Below, one piece after another: positions 25,602-32,659 of a stretch of DNA of 64,000 nt (the stretch's first letter is position 1; every line of letters begins with the position of its first letter). Under the pieces are notes generated by a model, which was given only the letters and a program-made list of their open reading frames with translations, was not told the DNA's origin and made no database searches. This DNA comes from Armatimonadota bacterium (lineage in GTDB: Bacteria > Armatimonadota > UBA5829), in NCBI GenBank assembly GCA_026392045.1, contig JAPLCU010000018.1, positions 1 to 64,000 of the forward strand, in the 5' to 3' direction. The position numbers and the translations under genes were made by a program.

Positions 25602-25718
25602 ATGTCGTTGACCGATAACACAACAAGATTCATCAAACGTCAATTCCCGCAGCTATTACTGGCTGATTGTGCAATAGCTGCGGGAACTCTTGAACGCGCA
25701 AATCTGGAAGTGAAGTAG
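25602..25718 (+). CDS. 38-codon ORF, unit 3 of the array
   Basis: The peptide begins MSLTDNTTRFIKRQFPQL and ends AAGTLERANLEVK, again 38 codons with TAG. It is the most diverged N-terminus of the three, but has an identical C-terminal 13 residues. Status as a real gene is uncertain. Confidence 0.4.
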   Translation: MSLTDNTTRFIKRQFPQLLLADCAIAAGTLERANLEVK

Positions 25719-25775
25719 ACAAAGCCGTTCCCGCAGCATCTGAAAGCCGTTCCCGCAGCATCTGAAAACCCTTAC

Positions 25776-26630
25776 CTAGTAACTTGCTTTGTATGAACTG
25801 CGGACCAGCGGCCCGGATTCAACATACCCAAAACCCATATCAATGCATAGCCGTTTTAGCTCAGAAAACTCTTCGGGGGTGTAGTATTTTGCTATTTGAG
25901 CGTGGTTTACGGATGGCGCAAGGTATTGGCCAATGGTCAGAATGTCCACATTTGCCTCGCGAAGGTCTTTCAATGTCTGAATGATTTCATCCCAGGTCTC
26001 TCCAAGCCCCACCATTATCCCAGACTTGGTGCGTCCTTCGACGGAGCTCAGGATGCTGGGTTTGATGGATTTAGCTTTCGCAAGCAGCTCTATTGAGCGC
26101 CAATAGACTGCTTGCGGGCGCACTTGATCGTAAAGACGGCTTACGGTCTCTATATTATGATTGAGAATTTCCGGGTGGCCGGAGAGCGCCGTTTTCAGAG
26201 ACAAATCATAACCCTTGAAATCTGGAATCAGCATTTCCACGCTGCAGCCGGGCAGCGCTTTATGGATAAGCCTGGAAGTCTCGGCGAAGACACCCGCGCC
26301 GCCGTCGGAGAGGTCATCGCGGGTGACACTCGTGATCACGGCGTGCTTGAGCTGAAGCTCCGATACAGCCTTCGCGACGCGCATCGGCTCATTTTTATCT
26401 ACCGGCCCGGGCTTGCCGTGCTTAACCGCACAGAACCCGCAATCGCGCGCGCAAGTATCGCCGAGTATCATAAAAGTGGCCGTGCGCTCGTTCCAGCACT
26501 CGCCGATGTTCGGGCAATTCGCGCTCTGGCAGACTGTGTTGAGCCGCAAGCTATTCACCAGCGCCTTGATCTCTTCATAATTGACCCCCTGCGGGGCTTT
26601 AGCTTTGAGCCATTCGGGGCGTTTTTGCAT
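25776..26630 (-). CDS. lipA: Lipoyl synthase
   Basis: This radical SAM enzyme of 284 aa inserts two sulfurs into protein-bound octanoyl groups. The auxiliary cluster motif is CQSANCPNIGEC (C-x4-C-x5-C), the SAM cluster motif is CARDCGFC (CxxxCxxC), and the C-terminus carries the conserved VRSSYKA. Core length is normal apart from about 6-7 extra residues (LSSVEGR) just before TKSGIMVGLGE. These are encoded by the dispersed repeat at 26034-26057. No lipB or lplA is adjacent. It lies 79 nt downstream of the aldo/keto reductase gene. Confidence 0.96.
   Translation of the reverse strand: MQKRPEWLKAKAPQGVNYEEIKALVNSLRLNTVCQSANCPNIGECWNERTATFMILGDTCARDCGFCAVKHGKPGPVDKNEPMRVAKAVSELQLKHAVITSVTRDDLSDGGAGVFAETSRLIHKALPGCSVEMLIPDFKGYDLSLKTALSGHPEILNHNIETVSRLYDQVRPQAVYWRSIELLAKAKSIKPSILSSVEGRTKSGIMVGLGETWDEIIQTLKDLREANVDILTIGQYLAPSVNHAQIAKYYTPEEFSELKRLCIDMGFGYVESGPLVRSSYKASY
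26034..26057. repeat. CCTTCGACGGAGCTCAGGATG repeat inside lipA
   Basis: tccttcgacggagctcaggatgct matches the arms of the elements at 46440-46552 and 53715-53834. It lies in frame in lipA (minus strand) and accounts for an insertion absent from typical LipA sequences. Confidence 0.8.
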
Positions 26631-26709
26631 ATAATTTCTCTGTTCAATAGGATGATTTCTTTGTTCGGGCGGAATCTCTGATCCGCCCGCAAAAGGTGAC
26701 CGCGACCCT

Positions 26710-27567
26710 TTAAGCTTTCTTGTGAATGGTAAATAACGGGACTAACTCACTAGCGCGAGCGATGAGCTTGGCGTCTTCGTCGAGTGTTAGGTCAGCGACA
26801 TGCTCGGCGGCATCGCACAAGAGCCACAGAAGCTCTTCATGGCTGGGGCTGATCGCGCAGGTCACTCCCAGCGAAAGTGTGAAGTTTAGTGCGGCGATTG
26901 CTTCCTCAAGGGTCTCCACGGGTTTATACCAGCACTTGGGCCATGTGCGCTCTTCGCCATCTTTCCACGGTCTTAAAGCAAGGGTCTTAAGCGCCAAAAT
27001 GCCGAGGCCATCGCGCTTTGCCCGCTCGACGATGCGCTTGCCATAATCTCCGGCATGCCAGCAGGCCCAGTTGAGCGGAGTCATCACCGAGTCAAACGGG
27101 AACCGGTCCATCAGCGCCAGCGCGGCCTCTTCTGTGTGAGCGGAAAAGCCAATGTGCTTGAATATACCAGCCTCACGCGCCGCCAGAAATGTCTCCATGC
27201 AGCCGTCGGGCCCGAAAGCCTGCTCGACCTCTTCTACCGTCTGAACTGCATGGATCTGATAGAGGTCGAAATGGTTGGTATGCGCCAGGCGAAGGGATTC
27301 CTCAAGCTCTTCCTGAGACCCCGCGCGATCTCGGCGAGTGGTCTTGCAAGAAAGAAATATCTGATCGCGATAGGGTTTCAGCGCAGGTCCGAGCATCTTT
27401 TGCGCCTCGCCATAGATCGGGGCGACATCAAAATAAGTGATCCCACGCTCCACCGCCTGCGCCACGATGCGCGCAGCCTCCGCAGGCTCGGTCTTATCCA
27501 CCACCAGCCCGCCAAAGCCCACCACAGAAAGCGAGCGCCCGGTTTTTCCCAATTCACGATAAATCAT
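26710..27567 (-). CDS. Aldo/keto reductase
   Basis: This is an NAD(P)H-dependent TIM-barrel oxidoreductase of 285 aa. Family features are the start MIYRELGKTGRSLSVVGFGG, the catalytic Asp/Tyr strand GITYFDVAPIYGEAQKMLG, the Lys strand IFLSCKTTRRD, and the catalytic His in DLYQIHAV. ATG 27567 follows GGGAGGA; the ORF track's earlier start is unlikely. Substrate cannot be predicted. It is probably co-transcribed with lipA downstream. Confidence 0.9.
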   Translation of the reverse strand: MIYRELGKTGRSLSVVGFGGLVVDKTEPAEAARIVAQAVERGITYFDVAPIYGEAQKMLGPALKPYRDQIFLSCKTTRRDRAGSQEELEESLRLAHTNHFDLYQIHAVQTVEEVEQAFGPDGCMETFLAAREAGIFKHIGFSAHTEEAALALMDRFPFDSVMTPLNWACWHAGDYGKRIVERAKRDGLGILALKTLALRPWKDGEERTWPKCWYKPVETLEEAIAALNFTLSLGVTCAISPSHEELLWLLCDAAEHVADLTLDEDAKLIARASELVPLFTIHKKA

Positions 27568-27728
27568 GGCTTCCTCCCAAGAAAACATAGAGCAAAGGGC
27601 GGAAAGCCCAGCAATCACTCTATGTTGATGGATTAGTATAACATATCTTGGCGCAGATTCATGCTCTAAATTGTGGAAGTGATCGCTCAGAAATAACCAA
27701 CGATTGTTCGGGCGGATTTTTGGTGTTA

Positions 27729-27856
27729 TTCGGGAAACCCTTTTCCCGAAACCGTATCAGTTTAGTTGTTCAGTTAGCTGTTTCGGGATTTCCGGGTTGG
27801 GTTAAACGCTTGAATTATAGTTTGATGGGCTTGTGGTCCAACCCTCAAATCCCGAA
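27729..27856. repeat. 129-bp two-hairpin element, copy 2 (inverted)
   Basis: This is the reverse complement of 17103-17231 with very high identity over the long stem and its 37-nt loop (...gcccatcaaactataattca...). It occupies the spacer between the aldo/keto reductase promoter region and the end of the yjfB-like gene. The rest of 27619-27877 shows no gene. Confidence 0.85.
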
Positions 27857-27877
27857 GGACCAAGTAATTTCCGAGCA

Positions 27878-28075
27878 TCAAGCCTGGGCGTCTATATTGT
27901 TTCCAATCCCCATACTCTGCAGAAGCTGAGTGAGCGCGATGGACTGGGTGTCCATCGTTTTCTGCAGCATTGAAACAGCAACTTCCATACCCACCGATTG
28001 CGGCTGCACGGCTTGAGCAGCGCTTAATGTATACGGTGAGTATATCTGAGAGCTATTCGAGATTCCATTGACCAT
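27878..28075 (-). CDS. YjfB-like putative motility protein
   Basis: This 65-aa protein fits the YjfB family. Its N-terminus is short, then VGMEVAVSMLQKTMDTQ, a helix typical of the family, and a C-terminus LLQSMGIGNNIDAQA. Family members are found with flagellar regulons in several phyla, but their molecular role is unknown. GTGAGGCG precedes the ATG. No flagellar gene lies in the window. Confidence 0.7.
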   Translation of the reverse strand: MVNGISNSSQIYSPYTLSAAQAVQPQSVGMEVAVSMLQKTMDTQSIALTQLLQSMGIGNNIDAQA

Positions 28076-28164
28076 ATTTTCGCCTCACAAGGGTTATTCA
28101 TGGGGCTTTTTCCATAGTTTTCAATGGAAATACTGTAATAATTATCAGGTTTTTGCCTAAGGCG

Positions 28165-28216
28165 TATTATTCATGATGTGTGGTAAGCTTCGGCATCAGG
28201 ATACCGAAGCAACTAA
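28165..28216. mobile_element. Copy of the GCTTCGG-CCGAAGC hairpin element
   Basis: tattattcatgatgtgtggtaagcttcgg...ccgaagcaactaa matches the core at 17367-17427 with a few substitutions. Short cctaaggcg / ccttaggcg flanks lie on either side, but one base differs and the spacing is asymmetric, so a target duplication is less clear here. Confidence 0.7.
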
Positions 28217-28237
28217 AGACCAAGTGAATAGATCGCC

Positions 28238-29437
28238 TTAGGCGACGAACCCGACGGCGGTGTCGCAGCGTTCCGTTTTCACCAAACTCGCCCGTTTGAT
28301 GGTGAATTCGCCATACTTATCATTGATCGAATCCATTGTATCCAGCAGTTTCCTGTCACGCTCATCCGCAAATAGATTGAGCTGTCTGGAGTCCTTTGCC
28401 AGGTTGGACACACAGACGCCCAGCAGGCGGATAGCGCGCTTGTCGCCATACTGCTCGCGAAGAATGGACAGGGCCACCTTGTAGATGGCGTAGCCATCGT
28501 CTAGTCTCTCGCAGATTGTGCGTCGGCGGCTGAAAGTGTGCATGTCCGAATAACGCACCACCAGAGCGACCGTCCTGCCGGACAAGTCCTTTTCACGCAA
28601 ACGTCTGCCGACCATCTCCGAGAGCCTCAGCAGATGGCATGAGAGCACATTCCAATCTCGGGTATTCTGCGAAAGCGTATGTGAATGGCCGACAGATTTG
28701 ACGTCGGCTTTATCGTGGTAAGGAACCACCGGGGTCTCGTATATGCCATTGCCCATGTCGTGCAGGGCGTCGCCTAAGACTCCGAACTCACGCTTGAGCC
28801 TGGCTCTCGATGCCCGGCCGAGCGTGCCCGCAGTTGCGATCCCCATTTGCCTCAGGCGGGCCGCTGTCTTTTCCCCGATGCCATGAAGCTTTTGCACAGG
28901 CATATCTTCGAGGACGCAGCGCACTTCTTCCGGTCGGATTTCCGTCAAGCCATCCGGTTTTTGCATACCTGCGGCCAGCTTGGCGAGCACTTTGTTCGGC
29001 CCGATACCCACCGAGCACCTCAGCCCCAATTCCTCAAAGATTCGCCTCTTAACCTCTCTCGCCAAGCTCCACGCGCCGCCAAATCGATCCATCGTGGGCG
29101 TGACATCCATGAAGCACTCGTCTATGGAGTATATCTCCATGAGGTCTGTATAATCACCACATATCTTGAACACCCTTCGAGAAACATCGACATATTTTCT
29201 CATACTGCCATGCACAATAATCAGCTCAGGACAGCGAGCAAGCGCCTCCATCATCGGCATTCCAGACTTTACCCCAAACGGCCGCGCTTCATAACTGGCC
29301 GCCGAAACCACCGAGCGCGTGCCCACAGGCCCCCCGACAACCACAGGCTTGCCCTGCAGACAAGGATTGCAGAGCTGCTCAACGCTCGCAAAAAAAGAGT
29401 TCATATCGACAAGTAAGATTTTGCGGTCTTGGTTCAT
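28238..29437 (-). CDS. dinB: Y-family DNA polymerase (Pol IV/DinB type)
   Basis: This is a translesion polymerase of about 399 aa. The catalytic motifs are LLVDMNSFFASVEQ at the N-terminus, YEARPFGVKSGMP, and SIDECFMDVT with the acidic pair. Helix-hairpin-helix KLHGIGEKTAARL and a little-finger domain (VKSVGHSHTLSQNT) follow. The C-terminus has RQLNLFADE, a candidate sliding-clamp binding motif (QLNLF). The stop of the upstream DUF6504 gene lies 2 nt before ATG 29437. Both belong to one operon driven by the LexA-controlled promoter at 29729-29758. Confidence 0.93.
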   Translation of the reverse strand: MNQDRKILLVDMNSFFASVEQLCNPCLQGKPVVVGGPVGTRSVVSAASYEARPFGVKSGMPMMEALARCPELIIVHGSMRKYVDVSRRVFKICGDYTDLMEIYSIDECFMDVTPTMDRFGGAWSLAREVKRRIFEELGLRCSVGIGPNKVLAKLAAGMQKPDGLTEIRPEEVRCVLEDMPVQKLHGIGEKTAARLRQMGIATAGTLGRASRARLKREFGVLGDALHDMGNGIYETPVVPYHDKADVKSVGHSHTLSQNTRDWNVLSCHLLRLSEMVGRRLREKDLSGRTVALVVRYSDMHTFSRRRTICERLDDGYAIYKVALSILREQYGDKRAIRLLGVCVSNLAKDSRQLNLFADERDRKLLDTMDSINDKYGEFTIKRASLVKTERCDTAVGFVA

Positions 29438-29439
29438 AG

Positions 29440-29691
29440 CTATTGCCCCGCGCATACCTCGCCCAATGTCCACTCCAACGTGGTGGTATTGAACCGCAGC
29501 TCATACAAATTGGCCCCATCGCTGACGGAGTAATGGTGAAGCGTCGCGATGCCCTGGTTTGTACACCAGGAAAAGGTGACGGTTTTGACCCTGTAGCGCC
29601 GGTCCCGCCATCGAAACCACATTGGAATCACCCTGCGGCCATCGAACGCCGCCCCCACGCGTATACCCTCGTCAATTGAAACAGATTCCAT
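29440..29691 (-). CDS. DUF6504 family protein, SOS-linked
   Basis: This 83-aa protein (MESVSIDEGIRVGAAFDGRR... WRDRRYRVKTVTFSW) has the look of DUF6504, a small beta-rich family repeatedly found beside Y-family polymerases or ImuB-type genes. The function is unknown; an accessory role in mutagenic repair is inferred from context. ATG 29691 lies 7 nt after GAGGTG. It is the first gene of the SOS-regulated operon. Confidence 0.75.
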   Translation of the reverse strand: MESVSIDEGIRVGAAFDGRRVIPMWFRWRDRRYRVKTVTFSWCTNQGIATLHHYSVSDGANLYELRFNTTTLEWTLGEVCAGQ

Positions 29692-29728
29692 TACATTGCA
29701 CCTCAATTATTGTTCAAATGGGTGTAAG

Positions 29729-29758
29729 ATATAATAACCGAACATGTGTTCGTGTGTC
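29729..29758 (-). promoter_or_regulatory. LexA-regulated promoter (SOS box)
   Basis: On the minus strand TTGACA is followed by a spacer and TATTAT (18 bp apart). The spacer contains CGAACACATGTTCG (29739-29752), which matches the Gram-positive LexA/DinR consensus CGAAC-N4-GTTCG exactly. Operator overlap with the promoter spacer is the classical arrangement for repression. It is the only perfect site I noticed in the window. Confidence 0.9.
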
Positions 29759-29794
29759 AAGTAATATTGTTATACCATGTTTTTGGGATTTTTA

Positions 29795-29917
29795 CAGCCT
29801 TGATCGCCCTGGAAATCTGTTCCAGCCTTGATCGCCCTGGAAATCTGTTCCAGCCTTGATCGCCCTGGAAATCTGTTACAGCCTTGATCGCCCTGGAAAT
29901 CTGTTCCAGGGCGCAGG
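29795..29917. repeat. Four 28-bp tandem repeats ending in a hairpin
   Basis: cagccttgatcgccctggaa plus atctgttc repeats four times in exact 28-bp steps (29795, 29823, 29851, 29879; one copy has tta for ttc). The last copy continues into cagggcg, completing the hairpin CGCCCTGGAA-ATCTG-TTCCAGGGCG. A single copy is in the atp operon at 32099-32133, and a covariant version lies in ispDF. Together with 29964-30011 these repeats fill most of the gap 29707-30123. There are no spacers, so this is not a CRISPR. Confidence 0.9.
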
Positions 29918-29963
29918 TATTGCGGAAATCCATTCCGTTAGTATAGGCCTTGGCAGATGAGTT

Positions 29964-30011
29964 GTCCTGATTTAATCGGGAGAAACGTGCATCCCGAATG
30001 GCGCTTCGGGA
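29964..30011. repeat. Degenerate palindrome pair upstream of atp
   Basis: gtcctgatttaatcgggag resembles the palindrome at 2733-2751. It is followed by tcccgaa-tggcgc-ttcggga, a second hairpin related to the TTCGGGA family. I see no coding potential. Confidence 0.5.
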
Positions 30012-30059
30012 CGATCATCATCGATGCGTTCCAGTGCGTACCCGGTTTGCTATTTTCTG

Positions 30060-30088
30060 TTTACTATTTGCCAACTCTGTGCTATTAT
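30060..30088 (+). promoter_or_regulatory. Probable promoter of the ATP synthase operon
   Basis: TTTACT at 30060-30065 and TATTAT at 30083-30088 are separated by exactly 17 bp. They lie 36 bp before the atpZ start codon. This is the best sigma-70 match in the spacer. Confidence 0.65.
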
Positions 30089-30123
30089 TCACAGGGCTTC
30101 GGGTGAAAGAACAGGAGATGGAT

Positions 30124-30351
30124 ATGAGCGAGCCTAATTTCAAATGGGCCAAATCACTGGGTTTGATCACCAGCATTCCTTTGCTGATTCTGATTTCGGT
30201 CGGAATCGGCCTGTTCGCGGGTATATGGCTGGACGGCAAATTTCACTCTAATCCATGGTTTACTATTATTTTGATTATTCTCGGCCTGGCTGCCGGACTA
30301 TATGAATCAGCGAAATTGCTAATAGATGTTACACGTGAAGACAGAGATTGA
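30124..30351 (+). CDS. atpZ: ATP synthase accessory protein AtpZ-like
   Basis: This 75-aa membrane protein has two helices (LGLITSIPLLILISVGIGLFAG and PWFTIILIILGLAAGLY). It belongs to the AtpZ/AtpQ group, which stands at the head of F-type ATP synthase operons and is thought to aid c-ring assembly or divalent cation transport. ATG 30124 follows AGGAG; the ORF track starts far upstream. It overlaps the next gene. Confidence 0.8.
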   Translation: MSEPNFKWAKSLGLITSIPLLILISVGIGLFAGIWLDGKFHSNPWFTIILIILGLAAGLYESAKLLIDVTREDRD

Positions 30352-30730
30352 TGATGCATTCATAAAGCGAGTTTACAAGACCAGCGCCTATGTCTGGGGA
30401 TTTGTTGCGCTGGTATTGTTGAGTTTCGGCCAATGGTGGGCGATTGCGGGATGGAGCTGGGGCTCGATATTATCGGCAGGGACGCTGTGGAGCCTTCAAT
30501 ACATCATTCGCAGGGCGTTTGTACCCGAAAACATAAAGGCGAAAACGCAGCTAGGAAAGTTTTCTATACTAAAGATTGCGGCTGTAATACCAATACTATT
30601 GGTAGCTGTCTGGGCCTGTAAGCATAGCACAGCTTTTATTTTCGCATTTTTTGCTGGGGTATTATTGACTCAGACCGTGATTGTCCTTAAAGTATTAGGG
30701 ATAGCGATTTGTCAGTATTCTAACGATTGA
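30326..30730 (+). CDS. atpI: ATP synthase subunit I-like protein
   Basis: This is a hydrophobic protein of 134 aa with four predicted helices, starting in the atpZ coding region. Its position between atpZ and atpB, together with the helix pattern, fits AtpI, an assembly factor for the c-ring. Sequence conservation in this family is low. GTG 30335 is an equally plausible start. Its stop overlaps the ORF extension of atpB. Confidence 0.7.
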   Translation: MLHVKTEIDDAFIKRVYKTSAYVWGFVALVLLSFGQWWAIAGWSWGSILSAGTLWSLQYIIRRAFVPENIKAKTQLGKFSILKIAAVIPILLVAVWACKHSTAFIFAFFAGVLLTQTVIVLKVLGIAICQYSND

Positions 30731-30744
30731 ACGGAGGCAATTTG

Positions 30745-31590
30745 TTGGGCAGCGCATTTCCGATGGAGTTCCTATCGAATTTGTGGTCATGGATAGCCAT
30801 GAGTGGGCACGGACTCACAGGGCTGTCCCTTGAGGGCGGAGAGAACCCTCTTGAGCACCCGACATGGCTTCATTTTCTGGTTACCACACCGCAACACAAG
30901 GGACTACTTCCCGGCTGGGTTCCGGAAATAGTACCTGTCACCTGGTTTGTCGCCCTCGCTTTGTGCGCTACCGTAATAATCGCAAGTAGAACCCTCAAAG
31001 TGCAAAACCCGGGCAAGTTTCAACTCGCCCTGGAGTTTATAGTTACTTCCCTGGAAAACTTTGTGCGCGGGATAGTTGGCGATGCAGAGGCAAAAATCCT
31101 CACTCCGATTATCGGCACAACTTTTATATTCATCTTGTCTTTAAGCCTTATAGGTCTTGTGCCGGGGTTCATCAGCCCAACGGCGAATACCAACACAACG
31201 GTTGCGCTTGCGCTGATGGCATTTCTGTTTGTTCAATACGTGTCGATATCAAGGCAGGGGTTGTTAACCTACCTGAAGCATTTCCTGGGCGAACCATTAT
31301 GGTTGGCTCCTCTGATGCTGCCGCTGCACATCGTGGGTGAGCTTGCGAGGCCGCTTTCACTCTCAATTCGTCTTTTTGGAAACATATTCGGCGAAGAGAC
31401 GGTTGTGGCGGTATTGGTTTTGATTGTTACCAAAATCGCTGTTGTAAACGGCCATGTCATACCGATTCCATTCCAATTCCCGATGATGCTCTTTGCCATA
31501 TTCGGCTCATTGGTGCAATCATTAGTCTTTTCGATGCTGGTAAGCATATACATAGCAGTGGCCCTTGCCGGTCACGAAGAACACCGTTAG
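30745..31590 (+). CDS. atpB: ATP synthase F0 subunit a
   Basis: This proton- or sodium-channel subunit is about 281 aa with several membrane helices. The conserved fourth/fifth helix motif GELARPLSLSIRLFGNIFGEE contains the essential Arg that faces the c-ring. GGAGG lies 7 nt before TTG 30745; the ORF track uses another TTG at 30727. Its stop codon lies within the 15-bp direct repeat that flanks the inserted hairpin element. Confidence 0.96.
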   Translation: MGSAFPMEFLSNLWSWIAMSGHGLTGLSLEGGENPLEHPTWLHFLVTTPQHKGLLPGWVPEIVPVTWFVALALCATVIIASRTLKVQNPGKFQLALEFIVTSLENFVRGIVGDAEAKILTPIIGTTFIFILSLSLIGLVPGFISPTANTNTTVALALMAFLFVQYVSISRQGLLTYLKHFLGEPLWLAPLMLPLHIVGELARPLSLSIRLFGNIFGEETVVAVLVLIVTKIAVVNGHVIPIPFQFPMMLFAIFGSLVQSLVFSMLVSIYIAVALAGHEEHR

Positions 31591-31674
31591 GAAAGTATCG
31601 GTGTTTAGTTGCTTCGGTATCCTGATGCCGAAGCCTACCGCACATCATGAATAATATGGGTTAGGAAAGTATCG
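31586..31674. mobile_element. ~59-bp hairpin element in the atpB-atpE gap, with 15-bp direct repeats
   Basis: gttaggaaagtatcg occurs at 31586-31600, including the atpB stop, and again at 31660-31674. Between them is the reverse orientation of the element at 17367-17427: cttcggtatcctgatgccgaag, then taccgcacatcatgaataat. The direct repeats look like a target duplication made on insertion, and they preserve the atpB stop. Confidence 0.8.
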
Positions 31675-31710
31675 TCTCTCATCGCGAGGGGCAAAGGAGG
31701 AACGCGAAAA

Positions 31711-31989
31711 ATGCATGCAGAAGTTGTTGCGTTAATTCTCGCAATAGGTTTCGGAGTTCCAATCGCCGTCATCGGCGGCGCTTTGGGACAGGGAAAGGCA
31801 GCCTGTTCGGCTCTTGAAGGCATTGCACGGCAGCCCGAAGCAGCCGGAAAGATCCAGACAGCTATGATCATTGGTCTGGCGCTGATTGAGTCTCTCGTAA
31901 TCTATGCGCTTTTGATCTCTTTGATCCTACTTTTCATGGGCGTCCCGAGCGCAGAAAAGCTGATGGAAGCCGTCAGCAAATTCAAGTAA
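31711..31989 (+). CDS. atpE: ATP synthase F0 subunit c
   Basis: This 92-aa proteolipid has two membrane helices joined by the polar loop ARQPEA. The ion-binding carboxylate is the Glu in [10 protein letters not shown]. The Gln in GALGQG on helix 1, the Ser after the Glu and the Tyr four positions later match several ligands of sodium-binding c-rings, though the Val and Thr positions differ. A strong AAGGAGGAA ribosome site precedes the ATG. A hairpin follows the gene. Confidence 0.96.
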   Translation: MHAEVVALILAIGFGVPIAVIGGALGQGKAACSALEGIARQPEAAGKIQTAMIIGLALIESLVIYALLISLILLFMGVPSAEKLMEAVSKFK

Positions 31990-32000
31990 ATCGCCTACTA

Positions 32001-32022
32001 GACCCCGAAAACCTTCGGGGTC
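32001..32022 (+). terminator. Hairpin between atpE and atpF
   Basis: gaccccgaa and ttcggggtc form a perfect 9-bp stem with loop aacc, followed by ttgt only. It is probably a partial terminator or mRNA-stabilising structure, which would help set the high c-subunit stoichiometry. Confidence 0.65.
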
Positions 32023-32098
32023 TTGTGGCAAAAGTTTTTGAGATTGTAAGGCTCATTGAGTGCTGAGAGCTATGAATTACTCATTTCCGGCGCCAAAA

Positions 32099-32133
32099 CA
32101 GCCTTGATCGCCCTGGAAATCTGTTCCAGGGCG
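32099..32133. repeat. Single TTGATCG hairpin repeat upstream of atpF
   Basis: This has one 28-bp unit identical to those at 29795-29906, plus cagggcg, so that CGCCCTGGAA and TTCCAGGGCG pair around ATCTG. A heptamer-like run (gtgctgagagctatgaatt) lies just before it at 32055-32085. Confidence 0.85.
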
Positions 32134-32164
32134 AAGGCATGAGCGGTCTCTTAGGAGTTCAACA

Positions 32165-32659
32165 GTGGATATCATACCAAAAGGTCCAGTTCTGATACTG
32201 CAGGCGCTCGGATTTTTGTTAGTGCTTCTGGTTTTCAAGAAATATCTGTTCGGCCCGGTTAGGAGCATACTTGATGCCCGACGAGCAGAGATCGAAAATC
32301 AGTATGAGAGTGCAGGGGCTCAAAAAAAAGCGGCTGAAGAGCTCAAGACCGATTACGAGAAACGCTTGACAGGCATAGAGGAAGAAATGCGCGCCAAGAT
32401 CACCGAGGCCATAAAAGATGGCCAGGCTATACGCGAAGAGATAATTTCGGATTCGCGCACCAAGGCCGACCAGATCCTCGAAAAGGCGCAAGCAGAAATC
32501 AGCCGCGAAAAAGAACTTGCGCTGGCTGAGCTCAAGGGAAAGGTCGCTGACCTGACCGTGGCTGCGGCTGGCAAGCTTATCGATGCTAACTTGGATGACA
32601 AGAAACACCGCGACCTTGTGAACAAATTTATAATTGATCTCGATGAGGTAGCCAGATGA
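32165..32659 (+). CDS. atpF: ATP synthase F0 subunit b
   Basis: This peripheral-stalk subunit has 164 aa, one N-terminal membrane helix (LILQALGFLLVLLVFKKYLF) and a long charged coiled coil. It starts at GTG 32165 behind TTAGGAG. It overlaps atpH by four bases. Confidence 0.95.
   Translation: MDIIPKGPVLILQALGFLLVLLVFKKYLFGPVRSILDARRAEIENQYESAGAQKKAAEELKTDYEKRLTGIEEEMRAKITEAIKDGQAIREEIISDSRTKADQILEKAQAEISREKELALAELKGKVADLTVAAAGKLIDANLDDKKHRDLVNKFIIDLDEVAR

Larger units (their letters stand above)
25235..25729 (+). repeat. Array of three 140-bp repeat units
   Basis: Units lie at 25235-25374, 25378-25517 and 25590-25729, each exactly 140 bp. Each starts gatgctgcggga and ends gtagacaaagccgtt. 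Bases about 19-48 differ almost completely between units, while the flanks are nearly identical. Inverted arms (gctgcgggaat / attcccgcagc) enclose the variable part, and ttcccgcagctat / atagctgcgggaa enclose a constant loop. A 72-bp insert with the GCTTCGGGAC hairpin separates units 2 and 3. Inverted gatgctgcggg remnants follow at 25730-25765. Confidence 0.9.

Noticed and set aside
25235-25729. Possible CRISPR-like array with variable spacers
   Set aside because: The variable segments are only part of 140-bp units that also keep an open frame, and no cas gene is present.
29795-29917. Possible CRISPR array (28-bp repeats)
   Set aside because: The 28-bp units are directly adjacent with no spacers, and a single unit occurs alone at 32099. 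It is a tandem hairpin repeat.
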